Positions 8,864-17,274 of a stretch of DNA of 64,000 nt are shown piece after piece. The position numbers and the translations under genes are program-made. Source of the DNA: Psychrobacillus sp040274765 (lineage in GTDB: Bacteria > Bacillota > Bacilli > Bacillales_A > Planococcaceae); assembly GCA_040274765.1 (NCBI GenBank), contig JBEMAY010000004.1:1-64000 (forward strand), in the 5' to 3' direction. The notes beneath the pieces were generated by a model, which searched no databases, was not told the DNA's origin, and saw nothing but the letters and a program-made list of their open reading frames with translations. Position 1 is the first letter of the stretch. Each line of letters opens with the position of its first letter.

Positions 8864-10033
8864 ATGGTACAAGAAATATTAATAGAATTGGCAAAAGGGA
8901 TTGGACGTTTCTTCCTTCATCCAGCTGTTTATATAACACTTCTTTTTTCTGTATTAATCGGATACTTTCGGGTGAAGAGAGAAAGAAAACAATTTAGGGC
9001 TAGAATTCTTTGGGGTTGGACTGAAGCCAAGCATTATTTGCTAGATGGTTACATATGGGCAATTATAATCTCTGTTATTAGTGTAGCCGTTGGATTGGTT
9101 ATACCAACCACTTGGTTAATAGTTTATAGTATATGGATGATTTTGTTTGTCCTGCTCTTTATGTATCAGGTCGGTTCTGCAATTTATACAATTGCCTTAG
9201 CGGTAGCTACTTTTTATATCATGTTTTTCTATGATTGGTCTTATGAAATATTTTCATGGAAGATTGTTGGAGAAGATATAGATGGACAAGTTATTGTTCC
9301 AATTGCTATTTTAGCAGGTTTATTGCTGATAGCAGAGGGCTTGATTATCCAAAAGCATGGAGCGGCAAATGCTTCGCCTAGATTGGTTAAAACGGCAAGA
9401 GGCAGCGAGGCAATGGAATATGTAACTAAACGACTTTGGTTGTTACCGATTCTATTAGTCATACCTGGAGATGTTATACATACATATCTACCGTTTTGGC
9501 CACAATTTACTTTAGGAGAGTCTACATTTTCTTTAATATTGTTTCCTTTTGTAATAGGCTTTCAACAAAAAAGTCGACATACACTGGCAGAAAAATTTTT
9601 CCCTATGTACGGAAAAAAAGTTTGGCAAATTGGAATAATCGTGACGCTTATTGCAGCAATGGGCTATGTGACATCACTCATTAGCTTAGTAGCTTTAGGA
9701 CTAGGGGTTATAGGGAGACTATTAATATCTTTTAGTGAATATATAAGAGAGCGTAATGGATCATTTGCTGTATCTCCACAACCTAATGGTGTTATGATTG
9801 CGGGTGTGCTATCCGATTCTCCAGCAGAAAAAATGGGCTTAAAAATTGGAGAATGTATTGTTAAAGTAAACGGACAAAAAGTAACGGATGAGCAGGAGCT
9901 TTACGAAGCAGTCCAAATCAATGCAGCACACTGCAGGTTAGAAGTATTGGATCATAATGGAGAGCTTCGATTAAGACAGCATGTGTTGTTTAGACACGAT
10001 CATTACAGACTAGGATTAATATTAGTAAGGTAG
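8864..10033 (+). CDS. minJ: MinJ-like division-site topological determinant (polytopic membrane protein with PDZ domain)
   Basis: 389 residues. Six or more membrane segments occupy the first 290 residues, then a PDZ domain (about 300-385: AGVLSDSPAEKMGLKIGECIVKVNG). This matches MinJ, which bridges DivIVA at poles and septa to MinD and so limits division to mid-cell. Length and position between ctpB and csbA agree with B. subtilis. A GCGAGGAGG ribosome site lies nine bases before the ATG. No minC, minD or divIVA is in the window. Confidence 0.88.
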   Translation: MVQEILIELAKGIGRFFLHPAVYITLLFSVLIGYFRVKRERKQFRARILWGWTEAKHYLLDGYIWAIIISVISVAVGLVIPTTWLIVYSIWMILFVLLFMYQVGSAIYTIALAVATFYIMFFYDWSYEIFSWKIVGEDIDGQVIVPIAILAGLLLIAEGLIIQKHGAANASPRLVKTARGSEAMEYVTKRLWLLPILLVIPGDVIHTYLPFWPQFTLGESTFSLILFPFVIGFQQKSRHTLAEKFFPMYGKKVWQIGIIVTLIAAMGYVTSLISLVALGLGVIGRLLISFSEYIRERNGSFAVSPQPNGVMIAGVLSDSPAEKMGLKIGECIVKVNGQKVTDEQELYEAVQINAAHCRLEVLDHNGELRLRQHVLFRHDHYRLGLILVR

Positions 10034-10041
10034 GAGAAATA

Positions 10042-10293
10042 ATGGAAACTTTATCTATACCAACACAAGTGATACTGGCTATTATTGCACCTACTTTGTT
10101 AGTCGTACTGTTCACGAGAATAACCTTTAATCGATATGTAGCCTTGCTATTAACAGTTGCATTATTTGCAGCTTCTGTATATGCAGGCTACACCCATCGC
10201 TGGTGGATTTACATTCTCGATGCGGCATCCTTAACATTTGGTTTTTGGTATGCTGGCTATATGATGGAACGCAACAAAAAATCCGCCTCTTGA
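10042..10293 (+). CDS. csbA: CsbA family small membrane protein (DUF2198)
   Basis: 83 residues with three hydrophobic stretches and the family string LLVVLFTRITFNRYVALLLT. B. subtilis CsbA is a sigma-B-dependent membrane protein of unknown biochemical role. It starts eight bases after the minJ stop, with AGGAG overlapping that stop, so it is probably co-transcribed. In B. subtilis uvrB-uvrA follow csbA; they are absent here. The last codons are part of the terminator stem. Confidence 0.85.
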   Translation: METLSIPTQVILAIIAPTLLVVLFTRITFNRYVALLLTVALFAASVYAGYTHRWWIYILDAASLTFGFWYAGYMMERNKKSAS

Positions 10294-10307
10294 GGGCGGA
10301 TTTTTTT
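10275..10307. terminator. bidirectional terminator between csbA and the met operon
   Basis: The stem AATCCGCC/GGCGGATT overlaps the csbA stop codon and is flanked by A and T runs on both sides. It can therefore stop transcription from csbA and from the convergent met operon. Confidence 0.88.
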
Positions 10308-10401
10308 AATCCATCGAGTTGATGGAAAGTAATAGCTAAGTAGATTTCCTCAAACAGGGGGGCAAGAGGAAGTCAATTGGTAAAGTGAGATACTTGGATA
10401 G

Positions 10402-10522
10402 GTGCAACACTTTAAGCCGTAAACGCAACACTTGAAGTCATTCCCGCAACACTCTAAGCCGTAAGCGCAACACTTTGCTCATGTGCGTACTTCCAGTTGC
10501 TAATGCAACACTTTTATCCAAA
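10402..10522. repeat. intergenic array of ~21-bp units, type 3 (core GCAACACTTT)
   Basis: Units begin with GCAACAC at 10404, 10425, 10446 and 10467, exactly 21 bp apart. A degenerate unit starts at 10485 and another clear one at 10505. The spacing equals that of the two arrays at 2.5-3.15 kb but the consensus differs. It lies between the convergent csbA and M20 genes. Confidence 0.75.
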
Positions 10523-10579
10523 TGGACATAGCTTCACCACCTAACCATAGGCGTTCATTCATCGAATCAGGTATTCAGC

Positions 10580-11782
10580 TCAATCTTGCTTCTTAGCTAG
10601 TGCTATTTCATATTCCTTTCGAACATTGTGAAGCAACTCAGCATCAGTCAGGATGCGGTAACCTGCAGAGGCTAGTGCCTTAGCTCCCTTGATCAATGCT
10701 TCATCACCAAGCTTGGATTTTGCGGCTTCGCGGAACTCGATGGTATGACCGACTAAATCATCCGGACCAATCTTAATATGTGGATGGGCAGTAGGGACAG
10801 CGTAGCTGATGTTGCCGGCATCTGTTGATCCCTTGCCTTTTCGTTTTTCTGTATGGACAAACTCTCCGACTGCTTCTAGCTCTTCATGAAGAATTTCATC
10901 TAACTTAGAGTTTAATACAAAGTCCTGCACCTCGTTTTGGAATCGCTCAATTCTTACCGAGGCACCTGTTGCAAGGGCTGCACCATTTGCAATAGCATGG
11001 ACCTTTTCTGCTACTTCCTCTGTTTTCTTCCAGCTTTCTGCTCGGATATAAAAGCGAGCAGAAGCGTAGTCAGGAATGATGTTTGGAGCATCACCACCAT
11101 GGGTGATAATTCCATGGATACGTACAGTGCTTGGCAGCTGCTGACGAAGAGCGTTAATGCCGTTAAATAAAAGGATGACTGCGTCTAAAGCATTTATCCC
11201 TTTTTCAGGAGATCCAGATGCATGGGCTGCTTTCCCATGAAAATGAAAATCTAAAGGGTCTACAGCTAATGTCTCACCAGTTAAAGAAGTCTTGCCAGAA
11301 GGGTGGATCATTAGTGCAACATCCACATCCTTAAGCAAACCGTGTTTCACAAAACTTCCTTTTGCACTTCCATTGGGTCCACCTTCCTCAGCGGGTGTTC
11401 CAAGTACAACTACATTTCCACCTGTAAGAGGGAGAGCCTCTGCTAAGGCAATTCCAGCAGCTACGCTTGTTGTTCCGATGATATTATGTCCGCAAGCGTG
11501 ACCTAGACCTGGAAGGGCATCGTATTCTGCAAGATAAGCTACAGTAGGACCCTCCTTAGTTCCTTTTTTAATCGCGTAGAACGAGGTTTCATGTCCTGCA
11601 ACGGCTGTATTTACTTCAAATCCAGCATCGCGTAGTAGCTTTACATGTTTGGAGCTAGCAAAGAACTCCTGATTGCCGATTTCTGGGTTACTATGGATTT
11701 CCTGACTGACCTGTACGTATAGTTCTTTATTCTCCTCAATTGACTTCAGTAATAATTCTTTCGGTTCTTTTACAATACTCAT
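10580..11782 (-). CDS. M20 family amidohydrolase/deacylase in the methionine uptake operon
   Basis: 400 residues of the M20D type (AbgB / hippurate hydrolase-like). The metal-site strings YLAEYDALPGLGHACGHN and TPAEEGG are present, with a dimerisation domain in the middle. The family removes acyl or peptide groups from amino acids in the cytoplasm. It is the last gene of metN-metI-metQ, 18 bases after metQ and behind the same SAM riboswitch. A plausible substrate is therefore an N-acyl-methionine, N-acyl-cysteine or methionine-containing dipeptide. That substrate is inference only. A GAGGAGG ribosome site precedes the ATG. Confidence 0.85.
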   Translation of the reverse strand: MSIVKEPKELLLKSIEENKELYVQVSQEIHSNPEIGNQEFFASSKHVKLLRDAGFEVNTAVAGHETSFYAIKKGTKEGPTVAYLAEYDALPGLGHACGHNIIGTTSVAAGIALAEALPLTGGNVVVLGTPAEEGGPNGSAKGSFVKHGLLKDVDVALMIHPSGKTSLTGETLAVDPLDFHFHGKAAHASGSPEKGINALDAVILLFNGINALRQQLPSTVRIHGIITHGGDAPNIIPDYASARFYIRAESWKKTEEVAEKVHAIANGAALATGASVRIERFQNEVQDFVLNSKLDEILHEELEAVGEFVHTEKRKGKGSTDAGNISYAVPTAHPHIKIGPDDLVGHTIEFREAAKSKLGDEALIKGAKALASAGYRILTDAELLHNVRKEYEIALAKKQD

Positions 11783-11800
11783 CTGTATTCCTCCTCATAT

Positions 11801-12664
11801 TTATTTAATTAGATTTTCAAACGTTTGATCTAGCTGTTCATGCGTTAAAATGACTAAGGCAGAGCCGCCTTTTGTATCCTCCGTGATTACTTTTTGGATA
11901 TCTTCTTCTTGATATAGTTCTACAATTCGGTTGTACGTTTTATTATTTTTATCTTCTCCACGAGCTACTATTGTGTTGACATAAGGGTAGATGGATTCAT
12001 CCTGTCCAGCTTCCTTAAATATTGGGTCCTCACCAGGGGAGAAGCCAGCTTGACCAGCAACGCCGTTATTAATGATAGAAGCTGCAACGTCAGGCAACAC
12101 GCGAGGTGTTTGCTGGGCAACCATTGGGATAATGTCTAGATTCAATGGGTTCTCTATAATGCCACTTGGGTCTCCAAATAGCCCAAAGCTATCTGAAAGA
12201 GTGATTAAATCTGCAGACTCTAACAAACGTAGTGCACGAGCCTGGTTGGAGGGGTCATCTGGAATTGCAAGTTTATCGCCTTTTTTGATTTCACTAATGT
12301 CTTTAATCTTTTCCGAATACACGCCAAGTGGAGCAAACATAGTTGAACCAATTGGAACAAGGTCATTGCCGCTTTCTTTCACATATTGAGATAGAAAAGA
12401 AATATGCTGGAAAGCATTTAAATCGATATCTCCCTGTGCCAAAGCATTATTAGGTAAGGTGTAGTCTGCAAACTCGATTAACTCAATCTCTATTCCTTCT
12501 TTTGCTGCTTTCTCCTTTAAAACCGGCCACTGGGCACCATCTGAACCATTCACTCCGATTTTAACTTTTACCGTATCTTTGTCTGAAGCAGCGGAAGAGT
12601 CGTTACAAGCTGCTAAGACTATTGCTGTCAGAAGAGCAATTACTAATAAACTAATTTTTTTCAT
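11801..12664 (-). CDS. metQ: methionine ABC transporter, substrate-binding lipoprotein MetQ
   Basis: 287 residues of the NlpA family. The signal peptide has a lipobox (VLAAC, Cys20). Family strings KIGVNGSDGAQWPVLKEKA and EFADYTLPNNALAQGDID follow. The protein captures D/L-methionine at the outer membrane face and hands it to MetI. AAGGAG precedes the ATG, and it follows metI by 11 bases. Confidence 0.93.
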   Translation of the reverse strand: MKKISLLVIALLTAIVLAACNDSSAASDKDTVKVKIGVNGSDGAQWPVLKEKAAKEGIEIELIEFADYTLPNNALAQGDIDLNAFQHISFLSQYVKESGNDLVPIGSTMFAPLGVYSEKIKDISEIKKGDKLAIPDDPSNQARALRLLESADLITLSDSFGLFGDPSGIIENPLNLDIIPMVAQQTPRVLPDVAASIINNGVAGQAGFSPGEDPIFKEAGQDESIYPYVNTIVARGEDKNNKTYNRIVELYQEEDIQKVITEDTKGGSALVILTHEQLDQTFENLIK

Positions 12665-12675
12665 ATCTATTCTCC

Positions 12676-13338
12676 TTATCGTCTGATGAATTTTTTAGAT
12701 AATGCATTTCCTAGCCACTGGGCGAGCTGAACTAAAACGATGAGTATAATTACAGTTACGAGCATGACACTTCCATCAAATCGCTGATATCCATAGGTCA
12801 TTGCTATATGTCCAAGTCCGCCTCCACCGACTGTCCCTGCCACAGCAGAAAAGTCTATTAAGCTAACAGTTATAAAGGTTAAACCGAGAATAAGAGGTCC
12901 AAGAGCTTCAGGTATTAAAACGGTAAATATAATCCGTAATGGACTTGCACCCATCGCTTGTGCCGCTTCAATTACTCCTGGATCAATACTCACTAAGTTG
13001 TTTTCTACTACTCGAGCAATAGAGAAGCTGGCGACAATCGTCATTGGAAAAATGGCGGCTGCAGTGCCAATCGTGGAACCCATCACTAATCTTGTGAGCT
13101 GCGAGATAGCAACTAGGAAAATGATAAAGGGGATCGGTCGAATAATATTGATTAATATATTTAATACCTGAAAAACAATTTTATTTTCTAAAATGTTTCT
13201 TTCTCTTGTTACAAATAACAAAAGTCCAATGCTTATTCCTAAAATAGAACCAAATAGGAGAGTGGCGATAACCATAATAATGGTTTCTCCCGTTGCCTCC
13301 ACAATCCTTGGCCAGAAAGTACTCCAATCAACCTTCAT
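12676..13338 (-). CDS. metI: methionine ABC transporter permease MetI
   Basis: 220 residues from ATG at 13338. An earlier in-frame ATG (13365) lies upstream of the AGGAGGTGG site at 13345-13353, so the internal ATG is the start. Five membrane segments and the permease EAA loop (EAAQAMGASPLRIIFTVLIPEAL) are visible. The start overlaps the metN stop by 11 bases. Confidence 0.93.
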   Translation of the reverse strand: MKVDWSTFWPRIVEATGETIIMVIATLLFGSILGISIGLLLFVTRERNILENKIVFQVLNILINIIRPIPFIIFLVAISQLTRLVMGSTIGTAAAIFPMTIVASFSIARVVENNLVSIDPGVIEAAQAMGASPLRIIFTVLIPEALGPLILGLTFITVSLIDFSAVAGTVGGGGLGHIAMTYGYQRFDGSVMLVTVIILIVLVQLAQWLGNALSKKFIRR

Positions 13339-14353
13339 GCTTTGCCACCTCCTGAATGTCCACAATCGTCTCTAGCTCTTTGATCGCACTCTGTATACCA
13401 GCCGCGTCTCCCTCAAAAGAGACAACTAAATCACCGAAAAGCCTTTCCTGTAGCTCACGTATAGATCCGTAAACAATATTGAAATGGATACGGTGCTTCT
13501 GAGTCACTTGAGACAATACGGCTTCATTTGTTACATCTCCCTTAAAAATTACACGGTAAAAGCCGTTACCTCCTCGAGACCGCCAGTCCTCTAAAATTTG
13601 AGGAGAAGGTAGGTCCTGTTGAACAGATCGTATAAATCGCTGTGAGGTAAGATGCTGCGGGTTAGTAAATACATCAAAGACATCTCCTGACTCAATAACC
13701 TCTCCATTTTCCATGACAGCTACTCGATCGCAAATAGACTGAATAACGTGCATTTCATGTGTTATTAACAAAATGGTAATTCCAAACTCCTTATTTACCT
13801 TTTTAAGCAAGCGTAGAATTTCAGCCGTAGTTTCAGGATCTAATGCAGAAGTTGCTTCGTCGCAAATGAGAATATCAGGTGAGGTTGCAAGAGCTCGAGC
13901 AATGCCAACGCGCTGTTTCTGTCCTCCAGATAATTGACTAGGATAATCCTTTTCCTTATCAGAAAGTCCGACAAAGCTAAGTAGTTCAGTTACTCTTTTT
14001 GTAATTTCACTCTTGCTAAGACCTTCTAGCTTTAACGGATAGGCGATATTTCCGCCAACTGTGCGAGAGTGGAACAAATTGAAGTTTTGAAAAATCATTC
14101 CAATGTTTCTTCGTCTCGTTCTCAAATCCTTTGAGGATAATGTATTTACATCGATATTTTGAATAAATACTGAGCCTGCAGAAGGACGTTCTAACATATT
14201 GACTAACCGGAGCAGCGTACTCTTTCCTGCACCACTAAAACCAATAATGCCAAATATTTCACCTTCCTTTATTTTTAGAGAAACATCCTTTACTGCATGC
14301 ACCTCCCGCTTGCCAAGACGAAAGGTCTTGGAAACATTTTTAAACTCAATCAT
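13328..14353 (-). CDS. metN: methionine ABC transporter ATPase MetN
   Basis: 341 residues. The N-terminal ABC ATPase has Walker A GFSGAGKS (38-45), LSGGQKQR and LICDEATSALD. A C-terminal NIL domain (about 260-340) senses methionine and inhibits transport in the homologous E. coli system. A GAGGAGGT site lies before the ATG. It is the first gene after the SAM riboswitch. Confidence 0.94.
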   Translation of the reverse strand: MIEFKNVSKTFRLGKREVHAVKDVSLKIKEGEIFGIIGFSGAGKSTLLRLVNMLERPSAGSVFIQNIDVNTLSSKDLRTRRRNIGMIFQNFNLFHSRTVGGNIAYPLKLEGLSKSEITKRVTELLSFVGLSDKEKDYPSQLSGGQKQRVGIARALATSPDILICDEATSALDPETTAEILRLLKKVNKEFGITILLITHEMHVIQSICDRVAVMENGEVIESGDVFDVFTNPQHLTSQRFIRSVQQDLPSPQILEDWRSRGGNGFYRVIFKGDVTNEAVLSQVTQKHRIHFNIVYGSIRELQERLFGDLVVSFEGDAAGIQSAIKELETIVDIQEVAKHEG

Positions 14354-14422
14354 TCAAAATTACCTCCTCATACATCATTGATTCGTTACAGACAAAGGAT
14401 AGTCATCTACCTTTCTATCACG

Positions 14423-14479
14423 AGAAAAAGAGAGCTCCCTTATTCTTATCTAAAAACGATAAGAAAAAGAAAGCTCTCC
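14423..14479 (-). terminator. riboswitch-controlled intrinsic terminator ahead of metN
   Basis: Read on the minus strand, a long stem (GAGAGCTTTC... with ...GGGAGCTCTC) is capped by TTATCGTTTTTAGATAA and followed by TTTTTC. It lies between the SAM aptamer and the metN start, so it is the OFF-state terminator of the switch. Confidence 0.85.
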
Positions 14480-14504
14480 AAAATTTACGAAAAAGCCAAC
14501 TTTT

Positions 14505-14609
14505 CTCATCTTTCAAGCAGTACGCTTGCAGGAGTTGGCACAGTATTCAATGATTTGAACCTGTTGCCGAAACGTCATAGGGCCTGATCCCTCGGTTTCT
14601 CTAGATAAG
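14505..14609 (-). promoter_or_regulatory. SAM-I riboswitch (S-box) aptamer
   Basis: On the minus strand the leader starts with CTTATCTAGAGAAACCGAGG, then GGATCAGGCCC, CGGCAACAGG, and closes P1 with GATGAG (14510-14505). These are the conserved S-box blocks: kink-turn, core and P1. When SAM is bound, the terminator at 14423-14479 forms and metNIQ plus the M20 gene are shut off. When methionine/SAM is low they are read through. Confidence 0.95.
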
Positions 14610-14649
14610 AAAGTGATGTGCTATTTAATTGTTGTAAGAATTGTTTTAA

Positions 14650-14678
14650 ACTTTAAACAATAAAAACATAACCGTCAA
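14650..14678 (-). promoter_or_regulatory. probable promoter of the met operon
   Basis: On the minus strand TTGACG (-35, 14678-14673) and TAAAGT (-10, 14655-14650) are separated by 17 bases and lie about 40 bases before the riboswitch. The -10 is weak (4/6). The remaining stretch between here and azlD (14690-14884) shows nothing recognisable. Confidence 0.5.
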
Positions 14679-14884
14679 GAGGTTTTTTTGAAATCGAGTA
14701 ATTTGGACCATTTAATTGATTGATTGAATATGAATTTTTGAATAACACGAATAAATTAATAAATAACATAGATATATACTCTGGGATGAAGGATTCGAGT
14801 TATGTGATAAGCCTTCCGATACCACTGTCACTTTATTAATAATACGTGTTTAATAAATAAAAATAATTAAAGAAATTGACACCT

Positions 14885-15193
14885 TTATATAAAGAGACTA
14901 TAAACTGCTAAAAAACCAACTGTTCCAAGGACGACAACCATCACATTTTGAAATAAAAAAGCGAGAGTAAAAGCAATGATGGCGCCTATAAACCCAAATA
15001 AAATATTACCTTGTTGTATGTATAATACTGCAGGGAATATTAATGCACCTAATACAGCAAAAGGGATATTACGTAAGATCCCTGATATAACAGGGGGCAG
15101 TTCCTTACCTTCTAAAAATGTTAAAGGAAATGCCCGAGGAATGTATGTAACTACTGCCATACCAAAAAGCATCCACCAATACCAACTACCCAT
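14885..15193 (-). CDS. azlD: AzlD family branched-chain amino-acid exporter subunit
   Basis: 102 residues from ATG at 15193, placed by the AAAGGAG site at 15203-15210. A longer frame reaching upstream would run into azlC. Three to four hydrophobic helices and the AzlD string TYIPRAFPLTFL are visible. With AzlC it forms a two-component exporter of branched-chain amino acids or analogues such as 4-azaleucine. Confidence 0.88.
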   Translation of the reverse strand: MGSWYWWMLFGMAVVTYIPRAFPLTFLEGKELPPVISGILRNIPFAVLGALIFPAVLYIQQGNILFGFIGAIIAFTLAFLFQNVMVVVLGTVGFLAVYSLFI

Positions 15194-15194
15194 T

Positions 15195-15902
15195 TTATAA
15201 CACTCCTTTTGGCAAGCTTTTTTGTTTTCTTGTATAGATGATTTCAACTAAGATAGAAGAAGCAAGTGTTGCGACTAATATAGCCCATCCAGTAGAAAGC
15301 AAGCTTGTCCAGTAAAAAAAAGCATTAATCACAGCAGAAATGAGGGCTAGCATCACTACTTTTCGGTTACCCTTCATAGACGGGACTAGTAATCCTATGA
15401 ACATGGCATATAAAGCTATAGCCATCGCTGCCTTTAAAAATGCAGGTAGGTTTGCGCCGATCGCATGACCAATTGCAGTGAAGGAAACCCAGCTGCTATA
15501 GGCAATAATCACGACACCAAATGCAAACGGGGTGGAAATTTTCTCGCCTTTTTTAGTAGCAAGAACCGAAAAGGCTTCGTCCGTTATCCCAAATGCATAA
15601 ATGCCTTTAATCCATCGTTTCTCGCTTTGCATCTTTTCATTGAGTGATGCCGTCATAAGAAAGTGACGGATATTTACTACAAAAGTGTTTAATACAATTA
15701 AAATAGGGTCTACCCCTTTTGTAATAAGCGTTAAGGACATATATTGAGCTGCTCCAGCGTAGACAAATATGCTCATGGCGGTTGACTCTAGAAGAGACAA
15801 TCCTGAGGTTTTTGCTAATAGGCCAAAGGTGAGAGCTACGGGAAAATAACCAATAGCGATACTTAGTCCATCTCGCATTCCGCTCGCGAAAGATCTATTC
15901 AC
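15195..15902 (-). CDS. azlC: AzlC family branched-chain amino-acid exporter
   Basis: 235 residues from a GTG start behind AAGGATG. Six or more membrane helices and the family strings GYFPVALTFGLLAK and SIFVYAGAAQYMSLTLI are present. It is followed within two bases by azlD. An AT-rich divergent region of 110 bp separates it from yhjE, with a TATAAT on the minus strand that may be its -10. Confidence 0.9.
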   Translation of the reverse strand: MNRSFASGMRDGLSIAIGYFPVALTFGLLAKTSGLSLLESTAMSIFVYAGAAQYMSLTLITKGVDPILIVLNTFVVNIRHFLMTASLNEKMQSEKRWIKGIYAFGITDEAFSVLATKKGEKISTPFAFGVVIIAYSSWVSFTAIGHAIGANLPAFLKAAMAIALYAMFIGLLVPSMKGNRKVVMLALISAVINAFFYWTSLLSTGWAILVATLASSILVEIIYTRKQKSLPKGVL

Positions 15903-16012
15903 AAAATATTCACATCCTTTTTACATAATGAAAAAATTATACTATAAGAATATAGTTTTATGTATACAATAAAAGGGGAAAGTATAAATATACATAGGCG
16001 GAGGAGAGAGAC

Positions 16013-16654
16013 ATGCCAGATTGGTTATCGTTTGAGACACTTACTGATTTAACAAAAGAATATCGGACACTTGGCCCGATTATTGGCATTTTTCTGCCCT
16101 TCCTGGAAGCTTTTCTGCCATTTTTACCATTAGTCGTTTTTATCGTTGCGAATGTTGCGGCATATGGATTATTATTTGGTTTTTTATTATCCTGGGTTGG
16201 TTCCTTTGTTGGAGCTTATACCGTCTTTTTAGTTATTCGTAAATATGGACGAGCCCGAGTTTTAGGTTTTATAACTAGGCATGAAAGAATACAAAAATTA
16301 ATATTATGGGTAGAGAGGAATGGTTTTGGACCACTATTCCTATTGATTTGTTTCCCTTTTACTCCATCTGCCTTGGTTAATATCGTAGCTGGGTTATCGA
16401 ATATAAAGAAACATACGTATTTATGGACTGTAGCTTCAGGTAAGCTCATTATGATTTTTGTCGTTAGTTTTATTGGCTCTGATCTTAAAGCGCTTGTTAC
16501 ACAACCTGTTCGAACTGCAATTGTTATCCTAATTATTGCTATCTTATGGTTTATAGGAAAGCATGTGGAAAAAAGAATTGAAAAGAGAGTAGAAGAAGAC
16601 ATAAGTGGAGTCAATATAAAAAGAAAGAGAAAAAGAGGAGAGACATTTGAGTAA
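16013..16654 (+). CDS. yhjE: TVP38/TMEM64 (VTT/DedA-like) membrane protein
   Basis: 213 residues, four to five hydrophobic segments, with the VTT-domain strings FLPFLEAFLPFLPLVVFIVANV and CFPFTPSALVNIVAG. The C-terminus is short and strongly basic (KRKRKRGE). VTT/DedA proteins are lipid scramblases or carriers. In B. subtilis yhjE precedes sipV, as here. The stop overlaps the next start by eight bases. Confidence 0.85.
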   Translation: MPDWLSFETLTDLTKEYRTLGPIIGIFLPFLEAFLPFLPLVVFIVANVAAYGLLFGFLLSWVGSFVGAYTVFLVIRKYGRARVLGFITRHERIQKLILWVERNGFGPLFLLICFPFTPSALVNIVAGLSNIKKHTYLWTVASGKLIMIFVVSFIGSDLKALVTQPVRTAIVILIIAILWFIGKHVEKRIEKRVEEDISGVNIKRKRKRGETFE

Positions 16655-17195
16655 CTTTAAGCAGGAGACAATGGAATGGGTCATTGCCATAACTATCGCT
16701 ATAGCTATTGTAGTCGTAGTTCGAATGTTTCTTGTAACAAATTATGAAGTTAGTGGTAAGTCGATGATGCCAACCCTTGCGGATAAGGATAGGGTTTTAA
16801 TTAGTAAAATCTCACCAATCAACCGTATGGACATCATTATTTTTAACAATGGTGAGGAAGACTTTGTAAAGCGTGTCATCGGAGTACCTGGAGATACCAT
16901 CCGATACGAAAATGATGAGCTATTTATTAACGAAAAAAAGGTAAAGGAACCATTCCTAGAGAGTAATCTAGCTTATAAAAGTCCAAATGACCATTTTACG
17001 GAAGACTTTACTTTATCTGAACTGACTGGCAGTAAAACTGTCCCAAAGGGAAAATTATTTGTCTTGGGAGATAATCGAATTGCGAGTCTTGACAGCCGTT
17101 ATTTTCATTTTATAGATAAAGATGAAGTTATTGGAGAGGTTAAATTTAAATACCTTCCATTGGCAGATGCTACCTTCAATTTTACGTCCGAATAA
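16647..17195 (+). CDS. sipV: type I signal peptidase
   Basis: 182 residues from a TTG start behind GAGGAG. One N-terminal membrane anchor (about 11-31) is followed by the catalytic Ser39 in SGKSMMPT, Lys75 in FVKRVIGVPGD, and the GDNRIASLDSR box. It removes signal peptides from secreted pre-proteins on the outer membrane face. It is one of several paralogues expected in a Bacillus-type cell, named from its place beside yhjE and addB. Confidence 0.9.
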   Translation: MSNFKQETMEWVIAITIAIAIVVVVRMFLVTNYEVSGKSMMPTLADKDRVLISKISPINRMDIIIFNNGEEDFVKRVIGVPGDTIRYENDELFINEKKVKEPFLESNLAYKSPNDHFTEDFTLSELTGSKTVPKGKLFVLGDNRIASLDSRYFHFIDKDEVIGEVKFKYLPLADATFNFTSE

Positions 17196-17274
17196 TTTCC
17201 CTCACTTGACTATGTTTTGTACAATAGAGAGTAGGAGATTATTCGTTTTTTTTATGGAAAGGAGCTTGTTTCAC

